Shown one piece after another: positions 25,566 to 33,272 of a stretch of DNA of 64,000 bases. The notes beneath the pieces are model-generated. The model saw only the letters and a list, made by a program, of their open reading frames with translations. It had not been told where the DNA came from and did not search any database. A program made the position numbers and the translations under genes. Origin of the DNA: Sphingopyxis microcysteis (GTDB lineage Bacteria > Pseudomonadota > Alphaproteobacteria > Sphingomonadales > Sphingomonadaceae); contig NZ_JAANYY010000002.1 in NCBI RefSeq assembly GCF_012274265.1, positions 1,054,001 to 1,118,000 of the forward strand. The letters are read 5' to 3'. The stretch's first letter is position 1; each line of letters opens with the position of its first letter.

Positions 25566-26773
25566 TTGACCTTGGCCTCCATGCTTTCCGGCAGGGTGAT
25601 TGCTGGCAGCGCGGCGGGCGGCGTCCCCTTCGACAGGTCGGCGGGGGCAGGTTTGGCTTCGCTTTGCGGCGTCTTTACGTCGGGCAGGTTCAGCGACAGC
25701 ACGCCGACCTTGTCGAGCACGACCGCATCGCCCGACCCGTCCCATAGCACCGGCGGGATCGCGCCGCCCATCGCCGCCGCGATCATGTCACCGCCGGGAA
25801 ACTTCGGAGCATAGCCCGCCTTGCCATGCTGGTTGCCGCGCACGACGATCGCGCGCGGCAGCGGCTGATAGTTCGGATCCTTATGCTCGTAGCGATAGCC
25901 GACGATCATCACATTGGCGGTGCCGTTGTCGGCGAACACATTGTCGAAAATTTCGACATTGCGATTGGCCATCACCAGCACCCCGGTGCCGGTCGGCACG
26001 CTCGCGACGATATTGCCCTTTGGCGCAAAATTGGGCGTGCTGTTGTCGTTGACGATATTTTCGAACACGCGGACATTATGCCCGCCCTGCATCGGCAGGC
26101 TGGGCAGGTCGAACACCAGGATGCCGCCGGTGTTCTTGGTCGCGATATTGTCGTGGACGTCGGCGTTATAGCTGTTCTCGATCTCGATCCCCGCGACATT
26201 CTCGGTCGCGATCGAATCGCGGACGATGATATTTTTCGACTGGCCGACATAGATGCCCGCGTCCGACGCCCCGCGCACATAGACGCTGTCGACCAGCACG
26301 TCGGTGCTTTCGACCGGGTAAATGCCATAGGCGCCGTTGGTTTCCTTCGGCCCCGCGGTCCATTCGACGCGCAGCTGGTGATAGACGATGCGGTCGGCGC
26401 CCTTCGACTTGATTCCGTCGCCCTTGGTGTTGAGCACCGCAAAATTGGTCAGCAGCACATCGTCGCTGGTGACGAGCAACCCCTCGCCCGCGCCCTGCTG
26501 GCCGGTAAAGTCGAGGATCGATCCGCCCTCGCCCGCCCCCGCGCCGCGCACGGTGACCCCGGCGACGTCGAGCGACAGGCCATCGGTCAGCGTCCATACC
26601 CCGGCGCCGAGCTGGACGATATCGCCGGGCTCGGCCAGAATCAGCGCCTCTTGCAGCTTTTCATTGGCGTCGGGCGTTGTCGCGCTGACGCTGATCGTCT
26701 TGGCGGCCGCCGGACTGGCGCCAAGCACCGCCAATACGCCCAGCGCCGCCGCGTGAAAGCCGTTGAATCGCAT
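25562..26773 (-). CDS. Exported parallel beta-helix repeat protein, partner of the diheme cytochrome
   Basis: 403-residue secreted protein: signal peptide ending ASPAAA, an EKLQEALILAEPGDIVQLGAG start of a right-handed beta-helix, then repeated short strands (IIVRDSIATENVAGIEIEN, ADVHDNIATKNTGGILVF and similar) over most of the chain, and a proline-rich tail. Such folds are typical of polysaccharide-active proteins, but no catalytic site is obvious. ATG 26773 follows GGGAGAGAGCG. Translationally coupled to the downstream cytochrome gene. Confidence 0.85.
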   Translation of the reverse strand: MRFNGFHAAALGVLAVLGASPAAAKTISVSATTPDANEKLQEALILAEPGDIVQLGAGVWTLTDGLSLDVAGVTVRGAGAGEGGSILDFTGQQGAGEGLLVTSDDVLLTNFAVLNTKGDGIKSKGADRIVYHQLRVEWTAGPKETNGAYGIYPVESTDVLVDSVYVRGASDAGIYVGQSKNIIVRDSIATENVAGIEIENSYNADVHDNIATKNTGGILVFDLPSLPMQGGHNVRVFENIVNDNSTPNFAPKGNIVASVPTGTGVLVMANRNVEIFDNVFADNGTANVMIVGYRYEHKDPNYQPLPRAIVVRGNQHGKAGYAPKFPGGDMIAAAMGGAIPPVLWDGSGDAVVLDKVGVLSLNLPDVKTPQSEAKPAPADLSKGTPPAALPAITLPESMEAKVK

Positions 26774-26873
26774 CGCTCTCTCCCCTGATTTTGGGAGAAC
26801 ATGCGGCAAGACTTGACGGATGCCAAGCGGGTTGCTGACATGCGTGTAGCTAAAAAACCGGGGAGAGGTCGCT

Positions 26874-27287
26874 TTGCTTACCAGATTATCATTGGCGCTT
26901 GTCGCGCTCATTGCCGTACCATCGATGGCCGCCGCGCCTGCGCCGATCGCGGGACGCTGGAAAACCGACGATGGCAAAGGCGTCGTCGTGATGGCGGCTT
27001 GCGGCAACAAGATGTGCGGACGCATCGAACGCATCCTCGTCAAACAGCCCGCGGGCGGCCAGCTTGACGAACGCAATCCCGACAAGGCCAAGCGCGGACG
27101 ACAGATTACCGGGCTGCAAATCTATTGGGATCTGGTCCCGCACGGTGATGGCTGGAAAGGCGAAGGCTACAGCCCCGAAGACGGGCGATATTACAAGGCG
27201 CATCTCCGCGTGAAGGGCAGCAAGCTGACAATGAAGGGCTGCGTCAGCCTGTTTTGCCGCACCGTGACGTGGACGAAGATGAGCTGA
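26874..27287 (+). CDS. Secreted DUF2147 protein
   Basis: 137-residue exported protein. Signal peptide (LTRLSLALVALIAVPSMAAA) precedes a DUF2147 domain: IAGRWKTDDGKG, the CGNKMCGRI cysteine pair, ITGLQIYWDLVP, and C-terminal VKGSKLTMKGCVS. Molecular function unknown; relatives are small lipocalin-like periplasmic proteins. TTG 26874 is the best start, preceded by GGGGAGAGG. Divergent from the beta-helix gene with 100 bp between; a family D repeat begins 4 bp after its stop. Confidence 0.85.
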   Translation: MLTRLSLALVALIAVPSMAAAPAPIAGRWKTDDGKGVVVMAACGNKMCGRIERILVKQPAGGQLDERNPDKAKRGRQITGLQIYWDLVPHGDGWKGEGYSPEDGRYYKAHLRVKGSKLTMKGCVSLFCRTVTWTKMS

Positions 27288-27291
27288 CCCA

Positions 27292-27434
27292 AATCCTCCC
27301 TGTCGCACAGCGATGGGGAGGTGGCAGCGCGAAGCGCTGACGGAGGGGCTTTAGCGCAACGTCGCCGCCCCTCCACCATCCCCGCTTTCGCGGGGACGGT
27401 CCCCCTCCCCATGGCTTCGCCACAGGGAGGAATT
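27292..27434. repeat. Composite palindromic repeat, family D, copy 1
   Basis: Outer arms AATCCTCCCTGT(G/C)... and ...CACAGGGAGGAATT, inner dyads GCGCGAAGCGC, CGGAGGGGC/GCCCCTCC, CCCCGCTTTCGCGGGG and GGGGAGGTGG/CCCCTCCCC. It separates convergent DUF2147 (+) and racemase (-) genes, 2-4 bp from each stop. Near-identical copies lie at 38072 and 44844. Confidence 0.9.
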
Positions 27435-27436
27435 AA

Positions 27437-28135
27437 CTAGCCTTCATCCCCCAATATCCAATCCACCCCTGCCGCGACGTGAATCCGCGTCGTGTCGTAG
27501 ATCGGCAGCACATTGGCGTCGGGGTCGACCAGCATCACCAATTCCGTGCACGCCAGCACGATCGCCTGGATCTCCTGCTTGGCGATGTCGGTGATGAAGG
27601 TTTTCATCGTGCGCCGCGAAGCTTCGTTCGCCTTGCCCTGCATCAGCTCTTCGTAAATGATCCGGTCGATCTCGTCGGCGCGGCTCGCGTCATAGGGCGC
27701 CAGCGTCAGGCCGTGGCGGACAAGGCGCTGGCGGAACCAGGCTTCGGTCATCACATTGCGCGTGCCGATCACCGCCGCGGCCTTGATCCCGTCGGCCTTC
27801 ATCTTCTCGCCGGTTTCGTCGACGATATGGATGAGCGGGATCGAGATCGCCGCGGCGACCTCATCGGCGACCTTGTGCATCGAATTGGCCGCGATCATCA
27901 GCGCGGTCGCGCCCGCGGTCTCCAGCCGCTGCGCCGAGGCGATCAGCACCTCTTTCGCATGCGCCCATTGCTCGGGCGTCGTCAGCCGCGACAGGTCGCA
28001 ATAATTCAGGCTTTCGAGCAGGATCGGCGCAGAACAGGCGGTACCGAGGCGCTTTTGCACTCCCTTGTTGAGATGCCGGTAATAGAGCTCGGTCGATGCC
28101 CAGCTCATGCCGCCGATCAGGCCGATTTTACGCAT
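27437..28135 (-). CDS. Aspartate/glutamate racemase family protein with altered active site
   Basis: 232-residue two-domain protein of the Asp/Glu racemase superfamily, starting MRKIGLIGGMSWASTELYY as in YgeA/RacX. The second catalytic Cys is present (LACTELV, C196). The first catalytic position, normally Cys or Thr in (C/T)NTMH, is Ala83 (IAANSMH). One of the two acid/base residues is thus missing and true racemisation is doubtful. Flanked by repeats on both sides and transcribed alone. Confidence 0.87.
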   Translation of the reverse strand: MRKIGLIGGMSWASTELYYRHLNKGVQKRLGTACSAPILLESLNYCDLSRLTTPEQWAHAKEVLIASAQRLETAGATALMIAANSMHKVADEVAAAISIPLIHIVDETGEKMKADGIKAAAVIGTRNVMTEAWFRQRLVRHGLTLAPYDASRADEIDRIIYEELMQGKANEASRRTMKTFITDIAKQEIQAIVLACTELVMLVDPDANVLPIYDTTRIHVAAGVDWILGDEG

Positions 28136-28160
28136 TTGGATATTCAGTCCTCTTTAAAAT

Positions 28161-28238
28161 CGTCGCCCCCGCGAAGACGGGGGCCGCTATCGTCCTTGCA
28201 TAAGGTTGCCAGCGGCCCCCGTCTTCGCGGGGGCGACG
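28161..28238. repeat. Intergenic palindrome, family C, copy 1
   Basis: Near-perfect inverted repeat with arms CGTCGCCCCCGCGAAGACGG and complement around a short AT-richer centre. Lies between pntB and the racemase gene, both on the minus strand, 6 bp from the pntB stop. Confidence 0.88.
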
Positions 28239-28244
28239 TATAAC

Positions 28245-29744
28245 TCAATGACCCCCGCCGTTCAGCGCTTTCACGATATCGTCGGTCATCTTCTTGGCGT
28301 CGCCGAGCAGCATCATCGTCTGGTCCATGTAGAAGACGTCATTGTCGACCCCGGCATAACCGACGCCGCCCATCGATCGCTTCACGAACAGCACGGTCTT
28401 GGCCTTTTCGACGTCGAGCACCGGCATCCCGTAGATCGGCGACGTCTTGTCGGTCTTTGCCGACGGGTTGGTGACGTCGTTGGCGCCGATAACGAAGGCG
28501 ACATCGGCCTGCGCAAATTCGCCATTGATGTCCTCCAGCTCGAACACCTCGTCATAGGGGACGTTCGCTTCGGCGAGCAGCACGTTCATATGGCCGGGCA
28601 TGCGCCCCGCGACCGGATGGATCGCATATTTGACCGTGACGCCCTCTTTCTTCAGCAAGTCGCCCATTTCGCGCAGCGCGTGCTGCGCCTGCGCGACCGC
28701 CATGCCGTAACCGGGGACGATGATGACGGTGTCGGCCTGGCTCATCAGGAAAGCGGCGTCGTCGGCGCTGCCCGGTTTCCACGGACGCTGCTCCTTCGAT
28801 CCGCCGCCGCTCGCCGCGGCCTCGGCACCGAAACCGCCAGCGATCACGCTGATGAAGCTGCGGTTCATCGCGCGGCACATGATGTACGACAGGATGGCAC
28901 CTGACGATCCGACCAGCGCGCCGGTGATGATCATCGCGGTGTTGCCGAGCGTGAAGCCCATCGCCGCCGCGGCCCAACCCGAATAGCTGTTGAGCATCGA
29001 CACGACGACGGGCATGTCGGCGCCGCCGATCGGGATGATCAAGAGGAAGCCGATCGCAAAGCTGAGCCCGGTGACGGTCCAGAATACCCAGGGCGACTGG
29101 TCAACGGTGAAATAGGCAACGAGCCCGATGATCGCGGCCAGCGTGCCGAGGTTGATGATGTGCCGCCCCGGCAGCATGATCGGCGAACCCGACATATTGC
29201 CGTTGAGCTTAAGGAAGGCGATGACCGATCCCGAAAAGGTGATCGCGCCGATCGCGATACCCAGACCCATTTCGATGCGGCTGACGGTGAAGATCTGACC
29301 CGCCGCGTCGGCGATCCCGAAGGCTTGCGGATTGAGATAGGCCGCGGCTGCCACCGCGACCGCGGCGAGGCCGACGAGGCTGTGGAAGGCAGCAACCAGC
29401 TGCGGCATCGCGGTCATCGCGATCCGGCGTGCCATGACGATACCGATGACGGCGCCGATGCCGATCGCCGCCAGGATCTCGATCAGCCCGACCGGGTCGA
29501 CCCCGGTATAGCTGTTGGTCGCGTCGCCAAATTTCATCGGCATATGCGTCAGCAGCGTCGTGACCACCGCGATGGTCATGCCGATCATGCCAAAGCGGTT
29601 GCCGCTTTGCGCCGTCGCCGGGCTCGACAGCCCGCGCAGCGAGAGGATGAAAAGCACGCCCGCAACGAGATAGGCGATGGCGGCCCAGGGGTTTACCGCG
29701 CCATGGCCGTCCGCCGCGGCCGCAAGGATCGACTGGATATCCAT
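28245..29744 (-). CDS. pntB: NAD(P) transhydrogenase subunit beta
   Basis: Inner-membrane subunit of the proton-translocating transhydrogenase that drives NADPH formation from NADH. The 499-residue protein has about eight N-terminal membrane segments and a C-terminal NADP(H)-binding domain with GYGMAVAQAQHALREM (dIII motif) and GANDVTNPSA. ATG 29744 (MDIQSILAA) follows the GGAGC of the preceding gene's end; longer frames upstream are not supported. It begins one base after the pntA2 stop. Confidence 0.96.
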   Translation of the reverse strand: MDIQSILAAAADGHGAVNPWAAIAYLVAGVLFILSLRGLSSPATAQSGNRFGMIGMTIAVVTTLLTHMPMKFGDATNSYTGVDPVGLIEILAAIGIGAVIGIVMARRIAMTAMPQLVAAFHSLVGLAAVAVAAAAYLNPQAFGIADAAGQIFTVSRIEMGLGIAIGAITFSGSVIAFLKLNGNMSGSPIMLPGRHIINLGTLAAIIGLVAYFTVDQSPWVFWTVTGLSFAIGFLLIIPIGGADMPVVVSMLNSYSGWAAAAMGFTLGNTAMIITGALVGSSGAILSYIMCRAMNRSFISVIAGGFGAEAAASGGGSKEQRPWKPGSADDAAFLMSQADTVIIVPGYGMAVAQAQHALREMGDLLKKEGVTVKYAIHPVAGRMPGHMNVLLAEANVPYDEVFELEDINGEFAQADVAFVIGANDVTNPSAKTDKTSPIYGMPVLDVEKAKTVLFVKRSMGGVGYAGVDNDVFYMDQTMMLLGDAKKMTDDIVKALNGGGH

Positions 29745-29745
29745 C

Positions 29746-30027
29746 TCAGCGCTCCTTCTTCTTGTACATCGCCAGCATGCGCGCGGTGACGGCAAAGCCG
29801 CCGAAAATATTGATGCTCGCCATAACGACCGCGGCCAGCCCGAGCCATTTCGACGAGGCCGAACCCGCGGCAGCGCTGGCAATCAGCGCCCCGACGATGA
29901 TCACCGACGAAATCGCATTGGTCACGCTCATCAGCGGCGTGTGCAGCGCCGGGGTCACCGACCACACGACGAAATAGCCGACGAAGCACGCCAGGATGAA
30001 AATCGAAAAAATCGCGATAAAATCCAC
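29746..30027 (-). CDS. pntAB: NAD(P) transhydrogenase subunit alpha part 2
   Basis: 93-residue membrane part of the alpha subunit, encoded separately as in other alphaproteobacteria. Hydrophobic segments start [20 protein letters not shown], followed by the conserved [17 protein letters not shown] loop. GTG 30027 follows GGGGAG. It lies next to pntB, but the NAD-binding part 1 (pntA1) is 1.75 kb upstream with two fasciclin genes between. A strong terminator hairpin lies about 75 bp upstream, so this pair may have its own promoter. Confidence 0.93.
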   Translation of the reverse strand: MDFIAIFSIFILACFVGYFVVWSVTPALHTPLMSVTNAISSVIIVGALIASAAAGSASSKWLGLAAVVMASINIFGGFAVTARMLAMYKKKER

Positions 30028-30103
30028 GGGCTCGCTCCCCTGCTGATTCCGTTTCGCGCACCTCTTGCCGCGCCCCGCGGAGCGTGTCGACTCCAAAGCG
30101 GCC

Positions 30104-30144
30104 AAAAAGAAAGGGCCGCATCTCTCAAAGATGAGAAATGCGGG
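30104..30144 (-). terminator. Rho-independent terminator upstream of pntA2
   Basis: Minus strand: 12 bp stem (CCGCATTTCTCA / TGAGAGATGCGG, one G-U pair) with a TCTT loop, then CCCTTTCTTTTT. It lies downstream of the second fasciclin gene and its repeat, and upstream of pntA2-pntB, so it should separate those transcripts. The stretch 30028-30365 otherwise holds the family D repeat and no gene. Confidence 0.75.
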
Positions 30145-30178
30145 CCAATTGCGAAATTAAATGTCGCGGGCGCCAAAA

Positions 30179-30357
30179 TATCTTCCCCCTTGATGGGGGA
30201 AGGATATGGAGCCTTATCGCGAAGCGATTAGGCGGAGTTGGATGGGAGTGAGGGTGCGTCCTTCGACCATCATCCGAGGCCGAGAGCACACCCCCTCCGC
30301 TGCGACTAGGCGGCAAGCCGCCAAGTCGCGCTGCCTCCCCCATGAAGGGGGAGGATC
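30179..30357. repeat. Composite palindromic repeat, family D variant
   Basis: Two outer hairpins, CTTCCCCCTTGATGGGGGAAG (30182-30202) and CTCCCCCATGAAGGGGGAG (30335-30353), enclose about 130 bp with further dyads (ATCGCGAAGCGAT, GGCGGCAAGCCGCC, GCGACT...AGTCGC). Resembles the copy at 18933 in having small flanking hairpins. Ends 8 bp from the stop of the second fasciclin gene. Confidence 0.75.
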
Positions 30358-30365
30358 GCCTTTGA

Positions 30366-30986
30366 TTACATCTTGGGCACGAGGACGGCATCGATCACAT
30401 GGATCACGCCGTTCGACTGGCCGACATCGGCCTGCGTAACCGCTGCCTTGTTGCCGCTGGCGCTGGTCAGGATGATCGCGTCGCCCGATTTGGTCGCCGC
30501 CAGATCCTGACCGTCAGCGGTCTTAAGGACCGCCTTTCCGCCACCGGCGGTAATTTGCGCCGCCAGATCGGCCGCGGTCAGCTTGCCCGGCACGACATGA
30601 TATTTCAGCACGCCCGCCAGTACTTCCTTCTGCGCCGGCCGCATCCAGCCGTCCCGCGTCACCGGAGCGACTTGCGAGAAGGCGGCATCGGTTGGCGCAA
30701 AGACGGTGAACGGACCTGCGCCAGACAGGGTCTCGACCAAACCAGCCTGCGTTACCGCGGCCACCAGCGTCTTGTGAATAGGCGATGCCGATGCATTTTC
30801 GACGATGTTTTTGGTCGGCAGCATCTCAGCGCCGCCGACGGTCGGGTTGGCGCCCGCGGTCTCGACCGGGGTCGTTTCACCGGCATCGACGGTGGTCGTT
30901 TCGGTCGGTGTTTCACTCTTGCCGCCGCAACCGGCAAGGCCAAGTCCGACGGCGGCTACCGCCGCCAACAAAGTCGTGCGTTTCAT
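30366..30986 (-). CDS. Fasciclin (FAS1) domain lipoprotein
   Basis: 206-residue lipoprotein: lipobox LAGC near residue 20, a Thr/Glu-rich linker, then one FAS1 domain (residues about 55-206) with FTVFAPTDAAF and the YHVVPGKL (H2-like) segment, ending NGVIHVIDAVLVP. FAS1 domains mediate adhesion or matrix contact; in bacteria they are often stress- or biofilm-related. It starts 22 bp after the stop of a paralogue and the pair is probably a tandem duplication. It lies between pntA1 and pntA2. Confidence 0.9.
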   Translation of the reverse strand: MKRTTLLAAVAAVGLGLAGCGGKSETPTETTTVDAGETTPVETAGANPTVGGAEMLPTKNIVENASASPIHKTLVAAVTQAGLVETLSGAGPFTVFAPTDAAFSQVAPVTRDGWMRPAQKEVLAGVLKYHVVPGKLTAADLAAQITAGGGKAVLKTADGQDLAATKSGDAIILTSASGNKAAVTQADVGQSNGVIHVIDAVLVPKM

Positions 30987-31008
30987 AAACTCTCCTCTGG
31001 GTTCAGCA

Positions 31009-31677
31009 TCAGCTCGCCGGAGCAGCTTCCGCGGCGGGGGCCGTTTCGGCTGGCGCGGCCGCGGGTTCGGCTGCGGCGGCGGGCTTGATTTCAGGGATCA
31101 GCACGCCGTTCAGGATGTGGATCATCCCGTTCGACTGCGCCACGTCGGCCTGCGTCACATAGCCGCTGCTGCCCTGGGTGCCGTCGACCTTGATGTTGCC
31201 CGAAACCTCGGTGAAGGTCAGCGGCTGGCCTTCGACCGTGGTCAGCGTTGCTTTGCCGCCACCCGCCTTGATCTTGGCATAAAGATCGGTCGAGCTGATC
31301 GCGCCCAGCACGACATGATAGGTCAGCACTTGGGCCAGCGCCGCCTTGTTGCCCGGATCCATCAGATAAGCGGTCATCGACTGCGGCACCGCGGCGAAGG
31401 CCTGATCGGTCGGCGCAAACACCGTGAACGGGCCGGTGCCCGACAGCGTGTCGGTCAAACCGGCGGCGGTCAGCGCCTTGACCAGCGTCGTATGTTCGGG
31501 CGACTTCGTTGCGTTCTGGACGATGTTCCAGCTATCGACCATCGCGCCCGCCGCGGCTTCGGCCTCGGCAGTCGTCGCCTCTGCAGCCTCGTCGGCGGCG
31601 CGGGCGTGCGCCGGGGCGACCATTGCCGCCGCAGTCAGCGCAAACAGAGGGACGGCAAAAAACTTCGCACGCAACAT
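31009..31677 (-). CDS. Secreted fasciclin (FAS1) domain protein
   Basis: 222-residue exported protein: signal peptide ending VAPAHARA, one FAS1 domain (residues about 45-195; FTVFAPTDQAF, YHVVLGAI, NGMIHILNGVLIPE), then an Ala/Pro/Glu-rich tail (AAAEPAAAPAETAPAAEA). Unlike the next gene it has a cleavable signal without lipobox. First of two tandem FAS1 genes. An EcfG-type promoter-like sequence lies 44 bp upstream and a terminator lies between it and pntA1, so the FAS1 pair probably forms its own transcript. Confidence 0.9.
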   Translation of the reverse strand: MLRAKFFAVPLFALTAAAMVAPAHARAADEAAEATTAEAEAAAGAMVDSWNIVQNATKSPEHTTLVKALTAAGLTDTLSGTGPFTVFAPTDQAFAAVPQSMTAYLMDPGNKAALAQVLTYHVVLGAISSTDLYAKIKAGGGKATLTTVEGQPLTFTEVSGNIKVDGTQGSSGYVTQADVAQSNGMIHILNGVLIPEIKPAAAAEPAAAPAETAPAAEAAPAS

Positions 31678-31720
31678 CGATCAATCTCCGGTTGTTGAAA
31701 GGACAGGGTTTCACACCCTG

Positions 31721-31746
31721 AACGCATCCTAACCGCCGAAAGTTGC
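31721..31746 (-). promoter_or_regulatory. EcfG-type (general stress) promoter-like sequence
   Basis: Minus strand GCAAC (31746-31742), 17 bp spacer, CGTT (31724-31721). The alphaproteobacterial general-stress sigma factor consensus is GGAAC-N16-17-CGTT; one base differs. It lies in front of the tandem fasciclin genes. Found by eye. Confidence 0.35.
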
Positions 31747-31747
31747 A

Positions 31748-31772
31748 GGAAAAGGCCGAAATCGGGCTTTTC
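31748..31772 (-). terminator. Rho-independent terminator after pntA1
   Basis: Minus strand AAAAGCCCGA-TT-TCGGCCTTTT, a ten-position stem with one mismatch, ending in TTTTCC. It lies 12 bp after the pntA1 stop and just before the fasciclin promoter-like site, consistent with the end of the coxIV-like/pntA1 transcript. Confidence 0.6.
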
Positions 31773-31783
31773 TTGCCCTAGTG

Positions 31784-32905
31784 CTACGCCAAAAGCCGCT
31801 CGTTCACGACCTTGCCGCCCTGCGTCAGGCGGATCGCGTTGCCGATCTCTTCGTCGAGCACGGGCTTGCCCGCTTCCTTGTCCCAAAAGGCCGACAGGAA
31901 GTTGAACAGGTTGCGGCTGAACAGCGCGCTGGTGTCGGCGGGCATCAATGCGGCGATATTGCTCGCGCCGATCACGGTGACGCCGTGGATGCGCTTGGCT
32001 TCGCCCGGCACCGATCCTTCGACATTGCCGCCGCTTTCGGCCGCCATGTCCACGATCACGCTGCCAGTGCGCATCGTCGCGAGTTGCGCGTCCGAAATCA
32101 GCCGCGGCGCGGGGCGCCCCGGGATCAGCGCGGTGGTGATGACGATATCCTGCTTGGCGATATGCGACGACACCAATTCCGCTTGTGCCGCCTTATATTC
32201 GTCCGACATTTCGGTGGCATAGCCGCCTGCGCCCTCGCCCTCGATCCCCGCGACGCTTTCGACGAAGATCGGCTTGGCGCCGAGGCTGAGGATCTGTTCC
32301 TTGGTCGCGGCGCGCACGTCGGTGGCGCTGACCTGCGCACCCAGACGGCGGGCGGTGGCGATCGCCTGCAGGCCCGCGACGCCGACGCCCATCACGAACG
32401 CCTTGGCAGCGCTCACCGTGCCCGCGGCGGTCATCATCATCGGAAAGGCGCGGCCATAGGCGTTCGCTGCCATCAGCACCGCCTTGTAACCGGCAAGATT
32501 GGCCTGGCTCGACAATATGTCCATCGACTGCGCGCGCGTGATGCGCGGCATGAATTCCATCGCCAGCGCTTCGAGACCGAGCTTCGCATACTCGTCAACG
32601 CGCGCGCGCTCGCCGAACGGGTTCAAACCGGCGGCAAGCCAGGCACCGTCGGCAAAACCGCTCAGTCCCTTGGGATCCGGCCCCTGGATCGCCAGAATGA
32701 CGTTGGCGCCCTTGAGCACGTCGGCGCGGCTGGCGACGCTGGCGCCCGCGGCGCTATAGTCGGCGTCGGCCACCGATGCGGCCTCACCCGCCCCCGATTC
32801 AACGGCAACTTCGGCACCCAAGCCAATGAATTTCTTCACGGTTTCGGGGGTCGCGGCGACGCGGGTCTCGCCCGGGGCGAGCTCCTTCAGGACGGCGATG
32901 CGCAT
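31784..32905 (-). CDS. pntAA: NAD(P) transhydrogenase subunit alpha part 1
   Basis: 373-residue NAD(H)-binding (dI) subunit of the transhydrogenase. It shows the alanine-dehydrogenase-like fold: KELAPGETRVAATPETV at the N-terminus, the RDQ-loop equivalent around RITRAQSMDILSSQANLAGY, and the Rossmann motif VMGVGVAGLQAIATA. It is separated from pntA2-pntB by two fasciclin genes and two terminators. A 39-residue cytochrome oxidase subunit gene precedes it by 10 bp. Confidence 0.96.
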   Translation of the reverse strand: MRIAVLKELAPGETRVAATPETVKKFIGLGAEVAVESGAGEAASVADADYSAAGASVASRADVLKGANVILAIQGPDPKGLSGFADGAWLAAGLNPFGERARVDEYAKLGLEALAMEFMPRITRAQSMDILSSQANLAGYKAVLMAANAYGRAFPMMMTAAGTVSAAKAFVMGVGVAGLQAIATARRLGAQVSATDVRAATKEQILSLGAKPIFVESVAGIEGEGAGGYATEMSDEYKAAQAELVSSHIAKQDIVITTALIPGRPAPRLISDAQLATMRTGSVIVDMAAESGGNVEGSVPGEAKRIHGVTVIGASNIAALMPADTSALFSRNLFNFLSAFWDKEAGKPVLDEEIGNAIRLTQGGKVVNERLLA

Positions 32906-32915
32906 GCCAACCCGA

Positions 32916-33035
32916 TCAGGAAATGATCAGGACGACAAAAACGGTCACGATCGCGGTGATGATCGATCCGACTTTCAGCAGGCTGAGGAAACCTGAATAC
33001 GTTTCGGTTGCCGCCTTCATTTCCTGTTCCGCCAT
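32916..33035 (-). CDS. aa3-type cytochrome c oxidase subunit IV (39 residues)
   Basis: Tiny single-span protein: soluble start MAEQEMKAATETYSGFL, then one transmembrane helix (GSIITAIVTVFVVLIIS). This matches the short subunit IV that packs against aa3-type oxidases in alphaproteobacteria. ATG 33035 follows AGGGGAAAGAGCC. The gene sits 10 bp ahead of pntA1, so oxidase and transhydrogenase parts may be co-transcribed; the main oxidase genes are not in the window. Identification rests on length, topology and the N-terminal pattern. Confidence 0.75.
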   Translation of the reverse strand: MAEQEMKAATETYSGFLSLLKVGSIITAIVTVFVVLIIS

Positions 33036-33272
33036 GGCTCTTTCCCCTTCAGTCGCCAGTTTCCGCGCACAGGCGCCAGGCGCCCGGCCCAGAATCGGCC
33101 TTCGCGCCGGTCTTAGCCACGCTGCCGCAGATGCTCAAGCGCGCTTTGGCCCGCGCGCCGCCCCGCAAAAGCCAAACGGCCTTAATCGCCCCTTTACCCG
33201 TGTGGCGTACATCACAGCGTTCAAGCGGAGAAATCGGCACGACAGCGCCGAACAAGGGCGGATTCGAAAACG

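Noticed and set aside
27437-27470. tRNA or other structured RNA next to the repeats
   Set aside because: None of the GC-rich hairpins shows tRNA cloverleaf invariants (such as GGTTCRANYCC), here or elsewhere in the window.
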